From Nitrospirota bacterium (GTDB taxonomy: Bacteria; Nitrospirota; Nitrospiria; Nitrospirales; Nitrospiraceae): a stretch of 64,000 nucleotides of DNA. The notes below the pieces were generated by a model. That model was not told where the DNA came from. It did no database searches and was given only the letters and a program-made list of their open reading frames with translations. The stretch covers positions 21,696-85,695 of the forward strand of contig JAGWTI010000002.1 of assembly GCA_028876065.1 (NCBI GenBank). The letters run 5' to 3'. Positions 39,394-47,382 of the stretch are shown piece after piece. The position numbers and the translations under genes are program-made. How positions within the stretch are numbered: position 1 is the stretch's first letter; every line of letters begins with the position of its first letter.

Positions 39394-40489
39394 CCTCGCC
39401 CCCCTCTGCCACGGCGGCCTGTTCGGCCTGCATCGCCGCGGCCTGAAGCTTGTCCACGATCATGCCGGCATTGTACGACACCAGTCCATCGCGATCGGTC
39501 TTGAGCTGCTCGAACAAATCCTGATACGGGCGCAGCACCTCCACGTCCTTGATCTTGGCCAGCGCCTCCATGGCCAGCGGACGGAGCGGGCGGATCGGCA
39601 GGGCATCCACGTACAATTGCATGGGGCGCGCATCGCCGATCAGGCCCAGCGACTTCATGGCCAGTTCCTTGACGCCGGTGTCTTTATCCCGGCGCAGGCG
39701 GTCCATGAGCGGCTCCACGGCCCGCACATCGCCGATCTTGCCCAGCAGATCGGCCGCCGCCTCGCGCACCAGCCAATCCTCGTCCTCCAGATATTCGATG
39801 AGAATCTCCACCATCGGGCGGCCGATCCCGAGCAAGTCCACGACCGCCGACATCCGGGCCTCTTCGCGCTCCCCGCTTCCCTCGGCCTCGCGCAACGCGT
39901 CGAAGGTCTGATCGATCCGGTCCCGGATCGCCCCCAGCTTCTTCAAGGTCCGCATGGCGACGACGGCCACCGCCTGGTCGGTCATCGCATCCACCAGCGC
40001 GTCGGCCGAGCGGGGGTCCAGCAAATGCTCCAGAATGACGGCGGCGGTTTCCCGAGCCGCGATATCGGCATGTTTCAGCATAGCGCACAAGGGCTGGATC
40101 GCGTTGGGGATGACGCCCAGGAGGGCGATCACCATGGCCCGCTGCCCCTCATCCGTCATCCGGTGCAGATCGTCCACCAGCGCCTGGGCTGCGGCCTGAT
40201 CCAGCACGCCGGCCAGCTGCTCCAACGCCAGGGCCCCCGCCTTGCGGACCGCCGGATCTTCGTCTTGGAGCAGCCGCACCAGCGGCACGCCTCCATGGGG
40301 GTCCTTGACCCGCGCCAACATGCCCGCCGCTTCGATCTTCAAAGGCACGCCCCCGGTCTCCAGCACATGGATCAGTGCCTGGACCGCCTTGGGGCCGCCC
40401 TTCAGGCAGGCGGCGGTGGCGCGCATCCGCCGCCAGTCCTCTTCATGGACCAGTTCGGCGATCAGGGTTTCCAGCGATTCCTTGGGCAT
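39386..40489 (-). CDS. HEAT-repeat protein C (cluster member)
   Basis: 367 residues from MPKESLETL at 40489; the upstream extension to 40564 lacks family similarity. HEAT repeats run through most of the protein (LLGKIGDVRAVEPLMDRLRRD and similar), less regular in the first third. The C-terminal 60 residues form a different helix-rich segment. Coupled to gene D by overlap. Confidence 0.86.
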   Translation of the reverse strand: MPKESLETLIAELVHEEDWRRMRATAACLKGGPKAVQALIHVLETGGVPLKIEAAGMLARVKDPHGGVPLVRLLQDEDPAVRKAGALALEQLAGVLDQAAAQALVDDLHRMTDEGQRAMVIALLGVIPNAIQPLCAMLKHADIAARETAAVILEHLLDPRSADALVDAMTDQAVAVVAMRTLKKLGAIRDRIDQTFDALREAEGSGEREEARMSAVVDLLGIGRPMVEILIEYLEDEDWLVREAAADLLGKIGDVRAVEPLMDRLRRDKDTGVKELAMKSLGLIGDARPMQLYVDALPIRPLRPLAMEALAKIKDVEVLRPYQDLFEQLKTDRDGLVSYNAGMIVDKLQAAAMQAEQAAVAEGGEDE

Positions 40490-40581
40490 AACTTTAACCG
40501 CAACGTGGAATGCTGAATGCAGAACGATGAATGAAGAGAACTGCCCTTGCCTCCCGTTCAACATTCATCATGCAGCGCTCA

Positions 40582-41667
40582 TCATTGGATTCTGTTTGCC
40601 CGCCAGCCCAGTTGCGCGAGCGTATCTTTGGCGTAAAAGAGAATGTTGTCGTCCCGCTCCTGTTTGAGCACGCCCAACAAAAACGGGATGGCCGGCGGCC
40701 CGAACGACACCAGCGCGGCGGCGGCTTCCGCCCGCACCACGGTGTGCTGCAACGCGCCGACCAAGGTCGGAATCGTGGCCTCTTCCCGAATCAAGGCCAG
40801 CGCCCGGACCGCCGCTTCCATCGCATGCATTTCCGTGTCCCATCGGTCCCCGCACCCGTCGATCTTGCGGCTGTCGGCGGGCCGGCTGACTCCGGTGACC
40901 ACGTCCACCAACGCCGGGACCGCCCGACGGTCGCCGATCTTGCCCAGCGCCTCGATGGCCAAATGCCGCAAACCCACGTCCTTCATCGCCAGGAAGAGAA
41001 AGTCCACCGCCCGTACATCGCCGATCTCCCCCAGCGCCCGCACCGCGTCTTCGCGGATGGCCTGGTCCTGGTCGTTGAACAGGAGCCACAGGAGCGTCTC
41101 CACCGACTCGGAGGACTTCAGCCACCCCAGCGCCTCCACCGCATGCAGCCGGACCACCCACTCCTCATGCTTGAGCGCAACCAGCAAGTGGGGCACCGCG
41201 GGCTGGCCGATAGCCACCAGCGCCTGGGCCGCATCCACCCGCACCGCCTTGACCTTGTCCTGCAGGAGCGGCATGAGGAGATCCACCGATCCGGGATCCC
41301 CGATCCGGCCCAGCGCCTTGGCCGCATGCATCCGAACGATCCAATCGGGGCTCCCCAACGAAACGCGCAGCGGGTCCAGAACGCGGTCGTCGGCAAGACC
41401 GGACAGGATCGACGCGGCGGACTCCTGCACGTTCAAGTCCGGCGCCGCCAGGCAGGCGCCCAGCGCCGGCACCGCCGCCGTCCCAATCGCAGTCAGAGCG
41501 GCAATCGCGGCCTGGCGCACCGCCCGGTCACCGTCGCTCAGCAGCGCCACCAACGGCGCCACGGCCCGCGCATCACGGCTGGCGCCCAACGCCGAGGCCG
41601 CATCTTCGCGGACCGCCCAATCCTCATCCTTGAGCGCGGCAATCTGTTCGTCAACGTAATCGCTCAC
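40582..41667 (-). CDS. HEAT-repeat protein B (cluster member)
   Basis: About 361 residues from the GTG at 41667, preferred because GGAGAG lies about 7 bases before it; an ATG at 41685 is the alternative. Around eleven HEAT repeats, for example ALGRIGDPGSVDLLMPLLQD and ALGEIGDVRAVDFLFLAMKD. One longer insert with DSRKIDGCGDRWDTEMHAM breaks the array near residue 275. First gene of the B-C-D-E run. Confidence 0.86.
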   Translation of the reverse strand: MSDYVDEQIAALKDEDWAVREDAASALGASRDARAVAPLVALLSDGDRAVRQAAIAALTAIGTAAVPALGACLAAPDLNVQESAASILSGLADDRVLDPLRVSLGSPDWIVRMHAAKALGRIGDPGSVDLLMPLLQDKVKAVRVDAAQALVAIGQPAVPHLLVALKHEEWVVRLHAVEALGWLKSSESVETLLWLLFNDQDQAIREDAVRALGEIGDVRAVDFLFLAMKDVGLRHLAIEALGKIGDRRAVPALVDVVTGVSRPADSRKIDGCGDRWDTEMHAMEAAVRALALIREEATIPTLVGALQHTVVRAEAAAALVSFGPPAIPFLLGVLKQERDDNILFYAKDTLAQLGWRANRIQ

Positions 41668-41701
41668 CCCCGCTCTCCAAGTCATGAGGCTCAAACAGTT
41701 T

Positions 41702-41731
41702 ACCGTAGCACAGCCTTTTTCAGGGGGTCAA
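41702..41731 (-). promoter_or_regulatory. Probable promoter of the HEAT B-C-D-E run
   Basis: Minus-strand TTGACC and TACGGT with an 18-base spacer, with the predicted start about 30 bases before the GTG. Confidence 0.45.
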
Positions 41732-41771
41732 CCGCTGAACAGAACGTCGGCAGAGGCGCTCCGTCCCGTCG

Positions 41772-41800
41772 TTGACAGCCCCGACCCATTCCGCTAGGCT
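41772..41800 (+). promoter_or_regulatory. Probable promoter of the methyltransferase gene
   Basis: TTGACA and TAGGCT with a 17-base spacer, about 57 bases before the ATG. Confidence 0.55.
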
Positions 41801-41856
41801 CTCGCCCCGTCGGATCATCCCCGTTCTTCATTTCCCGTTCTCTTCAGGAACCACCG

Positions 41857-42906
41857 ATGCCCAAGCGGCCCGGCACGAAAACAGCTTTAACCCCGACCGA
41901 ACGCGAAGACCTCTTCTATGAATTCCTGGCGGGGGAAGCCCGCTCGTCGCTGTTGACGTCCATCGTCCAGATGGGCCTGCCCGCGCTGTTGGCGGACCGC
42001 GGCCCGATGACCGAACAGGACATCATCGACGCGCTGGCCTTGCATCCGCAGCGCGGCCGCAAATGGCTGCTCCTGCTCCGATACGTGAACCTGCTCGAAG
42101 AAGCCCCTAAACATACTCCCCGGGCGACGCCCAGATACGGCAACAGCCCCCTCGTCCAAGCCCTCTTCATGGAGAACGGCCGCGGCGGGTATTTTTATCG
42201 GGATTTCTTGCGTTACTGGAACCGGTCCCGGTCCCACGACATCGCGCATGTCTTGCGCGGCGGCCCGGTCCCCGAATCCGTGCCCTATCCTCCCAAGACC
42301 ATGGAGGACACCAGGCTCCTTCACGAATGGATGAGAACCACCGCCGAGGAGACCTTTGCCAAAATCCGCAAGCACGTCGACTTCGGGCGGGTCGGACGGC
42401 TGTTGGACGTAGCCGGCGGGGACGGGACGATGGCCTCCCGCATCGTCGCAGGCGATCCGAACATCCGCGTCACGGTCTTTAATCTGCCGGCGGCCGCGGT
42501 ACTGGCCAGGCAGCGGATCGCCGAAGCGGGCGCGATGAACCGGGTCCGCGTGGTCGAAGGCGATTTCTTTACCGACCGGCTCCCGCGCGGCTTCGACATG
42601 GTCATGTTCTCGCGCGTGCTGGCCGATTGGCCCAGGGACACCTGCCGGATGCTGCTGTCGAAAGCGCATGCGTCGCTGCGACCGGGAGGCCGGCTGGTGA
42701 TCTGCGAGCCTCTGTCGGACGACAACCAGGCCTTGACCATCGCCTGGGAACATAGCTACCTCCCCTACGACGACTTCGGCTGCCAGCTCTACAAGCCCCT
42801 CGAGATCTATCGGGAGCTGCTGCGGGAAACCGGCTTTTCCCTGGACAAGGTCCACGGGCGGGATCGTCATAGCATCCATTCCGTATTGATCGCGAAACGG
42901 CGGTAG
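41857..42906 (+). CDS. SAM-dependent O-methyltransferase (family 2 type)
   Basis: 349 residues. An N-terminal winged-helix dimerisation domain (about 15-110) is followed by a Rossmann methyltransferase domain with LLDVAGGDGTMASRIV, VFNLPAAAVLARQR, VVEGDFFTD and the late segment LRPGGRLVICEP. This is the layout of hydroxyneurosporene, bacteriochlorophyllide and acetylserotonin O-methyltransferases. Substrate unknown; it lies between HEAT genes on the opposite strand. Confidence 0.86.
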   Translation: MPKRPGTKTALTPTEREDLFYEFLAGEARSSLLTSIVQMGLPALLADRGPMTEQDIIDALALHPQRGRKWLLLLRYVNLLEEAPKHTPRATPRYGNSPLVQALFMENGRGGYFYRDFLRYWNRSRSHDIAHVLRGGPVPESVPYPPKTMEDTRLLHEWMRTTAEETFAKIRKHVDFGRVGRLLDVAGGDGTMASRIVAGDPNIRVTVFNLPAAAVLARQRIAEAGAMNRVRVVEGDFFTDRLPRGFDMVMFSRVLADWPRDTCRMLLSKAHASLRPGGRLVICEPLSDDNQALTIAWEHSYLPYDDFGCQLYKPLEIYRELLRETGFSLDKVHGRDRHSIHSVLIAKRR

Positions 42907-43014
42907 GTCAAAGGTCGGCGCGAACGAGTGGGCCAACTCTCGGGGTCGGTTCCGAAACCCAACGGCTGGCGACTCTGTGCGTACGCGGAACAGGCGGACT
43001 TGTCCAACGTTCTG

Positions 43015-44376
43015 TTACGTGCCGATCGTATCGCCGGAGGGACCGAAGCGTCCGGTTTCGCCCAGCGGCATGTCCACCCGAAGGTTGTCGGTCTGGCTGG
43101 AGTCCACTTCCTGCTCGTCGGCCTGGGGCATATCCCAGCCCAGCTTGTGGAGCGTTTCGAGGGTCAGCTTCCGCAACGCATCGACGGCGCTCAACCGGCT
43201 GGTGGCGAAGGAGAGGGCCCGCTCGTTGTTCTCCACCTCCGAGGCCTTGGAGTCGTGCAGGAAGGACACCAGGGGTTCGATGGCCGTGTCGCCGATCAGC
43301 ACCAGCGAAGCGGCCGCCCGCTCGCGCAGCACCCCGTCCTTGAGCATCATGATCAGCTCCGGGATCACGCGCGGGTCCCGGAAGTGGCCCAGGGCGGTGG
43401 CCGCGGCTTCCTTGATGAACGCTTCCTCGCTCACGATGCACCCGGGCGTCGGCGTGCCGTCCTGCCGGATGCCCTTCCCGCGCATCGCGTCCAAGACCAC
43501 CGGCAGAGCCCTGGCGTCCCCGATCATGCCGAGCGACATGATGGCGTGCCGCTTGACCGCCCCGTCCTTCATCGCCTCGATGAGCGCGTCGATGGCCCGT
43601 GGATCGCCGATCTGCCCCAGAGCGATCGTCGCATCCTCGCGCACCGCCCGGTCCGAATCCTTCAACGCCGCGATCAGCGCGTCCACCACGCGCGCGTCCG
43701 TCACCCAGGTGCGGCCGATCTGGTAGTCCGTCGTCATCCCGCCCAGCGCGCGGGCCGCATGACAGCGCACGACGTAGTCCTTGTCCTTGAGCGACTGCAG
43801 CAACGGCTCCACGGACGGCGCCCCGATCGTCACCAGCGCCGTGCCCGCCGTCTCCCGCACCGTCTTCGATGAATCCTGGAAGAGCTTGATCAGCGCGGGA
43901 ATCGCTTTCGCATCGCCGATCTTGCCCAGCGCTTCGGCGGCCGCGCTTTTCACGGCGCCGTCCCGGTCCCGGCAGGCCAGCATCAACGCATCCACCGCGC
44001 GCGCGTCTTTGACCTCGCCGCAGACCTTGGCCGCATGCTCTTTCACCCGCCACCGATCGTCCTTCAGGCACTTGATCAGCCGTTCAACGACCTCCGGGCC
44101 CACGTGCGCCATGGCGGCCACCGCCGCGTTCCGCACTTCCATGATGGGATCGTTAAACAGGCCCACAAGGGTTTCGATCGACTGGGGGCCGCCGATCTTC
44201 CCCAACCCCTGGCTCACATAGGCCCGGACGGACCAAAATTCGTCCTCTCGGGCGCGGATCAGGGCCTCCAGGGTACCGGGGTCGCCCAGTTCGGCGAGGG
44301 CTTTGGCCGCCTCCTCGCGCGTGGCGTCGTCAACATCTTCGAGCGCTTCCAGCAAATCTTCGACTGCCTGAGCCAT
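43015..44376 (-). CDS. HEAT-repeat protein A
   Basis: 453 residues with about twelve HEAT repeats (ALAELGDPGTLEALIRARED, QGLGKIGGPQSIETLVGLFN and so on), the longest of the five. The last 70 residues are non-repetitive with acidic DEQEVDSSQ. The ATG has GAGGG upstream. Unlike the other four it appears cotranscribed with two secreted or exported genes upstream, 39 bases from the nearer one. Confidence 0.88.
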   Translation of the reverse strand: MAQAVEDLLEALEDVDDATREEAAKALAELGDPGTLEALIRAREDEFWSVRAYVSQGLGKIGGPQSIETLVGLFNDPIMEVRNAAVAAMAHVGPEVVERLIKCLKDDRWRVKEHAAKVCGEVKDARAVDALMLACRDRDGAVKSAAAEALGKIGDAKAIPALIKLFQDSSKTVRETAGTALVTIGAPSVEPLLQSLKDKDYVVRCHAARALGGMTTDYQIGRTWVTDARVVDALIAALKDSDRAVREDATIALGQIGDPRAIDALIEAMKDGAVKRHAIMSLGMIGDARALPVVLDAMRGKGIRQDGTPTPGCIVSEEAFIKEAAATALGHFRDPRVIPELIMMLKDGVLRERAAASLVLIGDTAIEPLVSFLHDSKASEVENNERALSFATSRLSAVDALRKLTLETLHKLGWDMPQADEQEVDSSQTDNLRVDMPLGETGRFGPSGDTIGT

Positions 44377-44415
44377 AAATCCCTCAATACGGACGGTCCG
44401 GTACTCCCCTCGACA

Positions 44416-44856
44416 TCAGTATTCGCGCTGGCCCCCGTAAGGCTGCGTGCGGCTGCATGTGATCGTCAACACCCGGGTCCCCCGTCCGCTCACGCATTGG
44501 TCCAGCGACGGAGCGAATTCCAGGACTCCGTCGAGCGTGACCACGAAAGGAAAATCGAACGTGAACGTGCCGAACCGATATGCACCGGGCTTGAGCTTCA
44601 ACTCGTACGGCACGGTCGTCCGCAAGGCCTCGGTGCTGTCCGGGTCCAGCGTCATGATCATCGGCGTTTTGCCCGGCACCTGCCACCAAGTCGGCGGGGT
44701 CAGCGCGGACGCATCGATCGTAATGGAATGTTCCTTCGAATAGGGGGCCGGGGGCGCGGCGACGACGGGCAGCGCCTGCACGAACAGCCCCACGGCCAGA
44801 AACGACGAGGCCAACATCCCACCCCACCTTGCTGTACCACCGGCACGATGCCTCAT
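44416..44856 (-). CDS. Secreted protein of unknown function
   Basis: 146 residues with a signal peptide (hydrophobic 14-33, cleavage near VVAAP). The mature part is beta-rich with ELKLKPGAYRFGTFTFDFPFVV and two cysteines near the end (DQCVSGRG and ITCSRTQ). Six bases after the phosphatase-like gene and 39 before HEAT protein A. No family recognised. Confidence 0.75.
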   Translation of the reverse strand: MRHRAGGTARWGGMLASSFLAVGLFVQALPVVAAPPAPYSKEHSITIDASALTPPTWWQVPGKTPMIMTLDPDSTEALRTTVPYELKLKPGAYRFGTFTFDFPFVVTLDGVLEFAPSLDQCVSGRGTRVLTITCSRTQPYGGQREY

Positions 44857-44862
44857 CGGTTC

Positions 44863-45903
44863 TTAATTCCCCATGGACTTCGACTGGTCGGACCGCCCCC
44901 CACCTTCCGCAGCCACCACCCTGGGCGAGGTAAAAATTTCTTCCACGGCCCGGCTCTCCCACTCCGTATGGGTCTCCAAGCCAAGCGTTCGCAGCACGGT
45001 CGCGCCCGTATCAATAATGGACACGGGAGCCTTGATGGCATACCCGGCCTTGATGCCGGTCCCCCAGGCGATCCAGGGCACCTGCGAGAGCCCCGTTCCT
45101 GCGCCGGCGCTCGCACCGTTCAGCTTGCCGGTTTCATCGCTATTGATCACCGTCACAAAAACGGTCGTCCGATTCACCAACCCCAGGTCTTTATAAATGC
45201 CCAGGATCGAGCCCATGGCCCCATCCACCGACCGCAGCGCATCCTTATAGGCCTTGGAGTTCCGCCCCGACGCCACTCCGGCCCGGCCCGCTTCCGGCAG
45301 GTGCACGACCAAGAAGTGGGGCAAGGACAGGATGGCATGGCCATAGCCTTGCCCGCTGGTGGCCTTGCGGAAATATTGATTAATATAGCCAACGACCGTC
45401 GCCGTGCTGCACTCGGGCTTGAGCGGCCCGCACATCTGATAGTCGGTATAGGGTTCCGGTTTGGCCAGCTGATAGAGCGACTCGTCCATGAAAAAGATCG
45501 CGCTGTCCCGGCCGCCGCTCAAGTCCAGATAATCGAACACCGTCGGCGGGCGGGGATAGCCGCGGATGAAGTCGAAGGCATTCCAGGTAATCCCGTGTTT
45601 CTCCACCGGCAGGCCAGTCACCAACGAGGCCATGGACGGCAGCCGTAGCGCCGGCTTCACCGACGTCGCTGTCCAAGTGGCCGAACCTTCTTTGACCAAG
45701 CGCGTCAGGACCGGCATGGGTCCGGCCTTCAGAGCCGGTTGATCCACGCCTTCGAGCACGAACAGGATCACATGTTCCGGTGGCACAGGCGGGGTGACGG
45801 AGGGGGCCGGCGCAGCGCGAAGCAAGAGGGGCGAGCCCAGGATAAGCAAGGCCGCACACCCGGCAATGATTCGACCGACCGACTGCCACCCACGATCTGC
45901 CAT
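44863..45903 (-). CDS. Alkaline-phosphatase-superfamily protein with altered active site
   Basis: 346 residues from the ATG at 45903 (GGGGAGAGG upstream), with a signal peptide or anchor at about 8-32. Fold-level similarity to type I phosphodiesterase/nucleotide pyrophosphatase domains is visible: VILFVLEGVDQPAL, then LPSMASLVTGLPVEKHGITWN, then a DETGK segment. The key residues differ: the metal Asp of the first strand is Glu, the catalytic Thr position is Arg, PDxxGH is PEAGRA, and SDHG is SDET. Probably non-catalytic, or acting by a different chemistry. Confidence 0.7.
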   Translation of the reverse strand: MADRGWQSVGRIIAGCAALLILGSPLLLRAAPAPSVTPPVPPEHVILFVLEGVDQPALKAGPMPVLTRLVKEGSATWTATSVKPALRLPSMASLVTGLPVEKHGITWNAFDFIRGYPRPPTVFDYLDLSGGRDSAIFFMDESLYQLAKPEPYTDYQMCGPLKPECSTATVVGYINQYFRKATSGQGYGHAILSLPHFLVVHLPEAGRAGVASGRNSKAYKDALRSVDGAMGSILGIYKDLGLVNRTTVFVTVINSDETGKLNGASAGAGTGLSQVPWIAWGTGIKAGYAIKAPVSIIDTGATVLRTLGLETHTEWESRAVEEIFTSPRVVAAEGGGRSDQSKSMGN

Positions 45904-45958
45904 AACCTCTCCCCTATAGTCTCCGTCCCGGACCGGTTGTTCACTGCCAGAGCGAAGT

Positions 45959-45988
45959 ACCATAACACGCTGATTTCCGGTAAGGCAA
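45959..45988 (-). promoter_or_regulatory. Possible promoter of the phosphatase-like / HEAT A operon
   Basis: Minus-strand TTGCCT, then TTATGG at 17 bases or TATGGT at 18 bases. Moderate match. Confidence 0.4.
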
Positions 45989-46024
45989 GCGAGGGGGGAG
46001 GGGGTGAAAACAGACGTTCAGGCA

Positions 46025-46040
46025 CGGTACGAACGTACCG
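46025..46040. repeat. Short perfect inverted repeat downstream of pstS
   Basis: CGGTACG-AA-CGTACCG, 16 bases. It may be part of a weak terminator for the phosphate-binding gene (a short T run follows about 13 bases later on the minus strand) or a protein site. Confidence 0.35.
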
Positions 46041-46140
46041 GCCAGCCGTATTTCGCCCGGGGAGAAATGCGGCCGGCCTGGACTCGATCCGCGGATGCAG
46101 TCCTGTTCGCAATGGCCGATACAGGCCGGGAAGAATGCGT

Positions 46141-47148
46141 TTATTTGATCTTCGCAAGAGCCCGTTCGACAATCCAGTCCTCAACCGGAGCATACCCACT
46201 CTTCCGCACCTCGGCTTGCCCCTCCTGACTAAAGGCATAACGAAGAAACTCCCGCACAACGGGTTGCAGCGGCTTCGAACCCTTGAGAATTTTTCGAGGC
46301 GCCTGATTGACGTAGAGATACAGGTACCGCCTCAAGGGATACCGCCGATTCATGATGTTCTGATCGGTCGGCTCCACATACGGCGAAAACTCAGACTCGG
46401 CCAGGGGCACCATGCGTACGCCAGGCGCCAACGATTCACTGCCCCCGTAGCCTAACCCATACTGGTCCGCTGAAACCTTTTGAACCACCGACAGGGAGCT
46501 GGTTTCTTCAATGATGCCGCTTTTGAACTCCCCGTTACCCAGAACATGAGTCTTGAGGTAATCATAGGTCCCGGTGGTGTGCGGCAGCCCATACAAATTA
46601 ATCGGCGCACCGGCCCAATGGTCGGTGAGGTCGAGCTCGCCCCACTTGGCGATGGAAGCGGTACGATATCGGGGAGATTTTGCAAAGAGCTCCTCGACCT
46701 GCTCAAAAGTCAGGCCCTGGATCGGGTTATTTTTGTTGACATAAAGCACCAGCGCGTCCACCGCGACCGCATAGGCGGTCGGTCGGTAACCCAGTTTCGC
46801 CTGGAACTGAGCCAACTCGCTGTCCTCCATCATGCGCGACATGGGCATGATCTGAGCCGTCCCATCCAACAGGGCGACCGTGCTGGGGTTGACTCCCTTA
46901 TTCTCCACCTGAATCTGGGCGCCTGGATAATGGCGCCGAAAGCCTTCCGCCCACAGAGACATCAATTTATTCAACGACCCGGATCCGACACTCGTGAGCG
47001 TGCCCGACACCCCGTCCACTTTGACGTAGGGCTTCAAGGCGGGGGAGAGTGGCGGCAGATCTTCAGCGTGAGCCGGCAAACCAGCCACACCATGGCCTGC
47101 CCATATCAGCAGTAGACCCACACGCAAAATCCACGTTCGTCCGTTCAT
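46141..47148 (-). CDS. PstS-like phosphate-binding protein
   Basis: 335 residues from the ATG at 47148 (AAGGAAG upstream). Signal peptide to about residue 29 (LPAHAED). A type II periplasmic-binding fold with VGSGSLNKLMSLWAEGF (phosphate-site Ser/Thr loop), YAVAVDALVLYVNKNNPI and GLPHTTGTYDYLKTHVL, as in PstS. No pstCAB genes are adjacent, so it may serve a distant transporter or phosphate sensing. Confidence 0.87.
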   Translation of the reverse strand: MNGRTWILRVGLLLIWAGHGVAGLPAHAEDLPPLSPALKPYVKVDGVSGTLTSVGSGSLNKLMSLWAEGFRRHYPGAQIQVENKGVNPSTVALLDGTAQIMPMSRMMEDSELAQFQAKLGYRPTAYAVAVDALVLYVNKNNPIQGLTFEQVEELFAKSPRYRTASIAKWGELDLTDHWAGAPINLYGLPHTTGTYDYLKTHVLGNGEFKSGIIEETSSLSVVQKVSADQYGLGYGGSESLAPGVRMVPLAESEFSPYVEPTDQNIMNRRYPLRRYLYLYVNQAPRKILKGSKPLQPVVREFLRYAFSQEGQAEVRKSGYAPVEDWIVERALAKIK

Positions 47149-47204
47149 AGTTGCTTCCTTATGTTCGAGGGGATAGAGATGCTTGGATAGCACACGGTGG
47201 GGTT

Positions 47205-47233
47205 ATGCTAAAGAAGCGAGGAAGCGAAATCAA
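47205..47233 (-). promoter_or_regulatory. Probable promoter of the phosphate-binding gene
   Basis: Minus-strand TTGATT and TAGCAT with a 17-base spacer, about 50 bases before the ATG. I saw no clear Pho box. Confidence 0.5.
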
Positions 47234-47317
47234 GGCATGGGGGGGCAGGCCAAGGGACGGCAAGAGAGCCTCCGACCCATAGGACCGATCTTTTTTCTCG
47301 TGCATGACCAAGCTGAA

Positions 47318-47347
47318 TTGCGCCCGAGCTCCAATTTCAGGTATGAA
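47318..47347 (+). promoter_or_regulatory. Possible promoter of the 422-residue unknown gene
   Basis: TTGCGC and TATGAA with an 18-base spacer, about 35 bases before the ATG. Confidence 0.45.
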
Positions 47348-47382
47348 AGGGATCGACGAGTGATGGTTCGTGGATAACCTTC

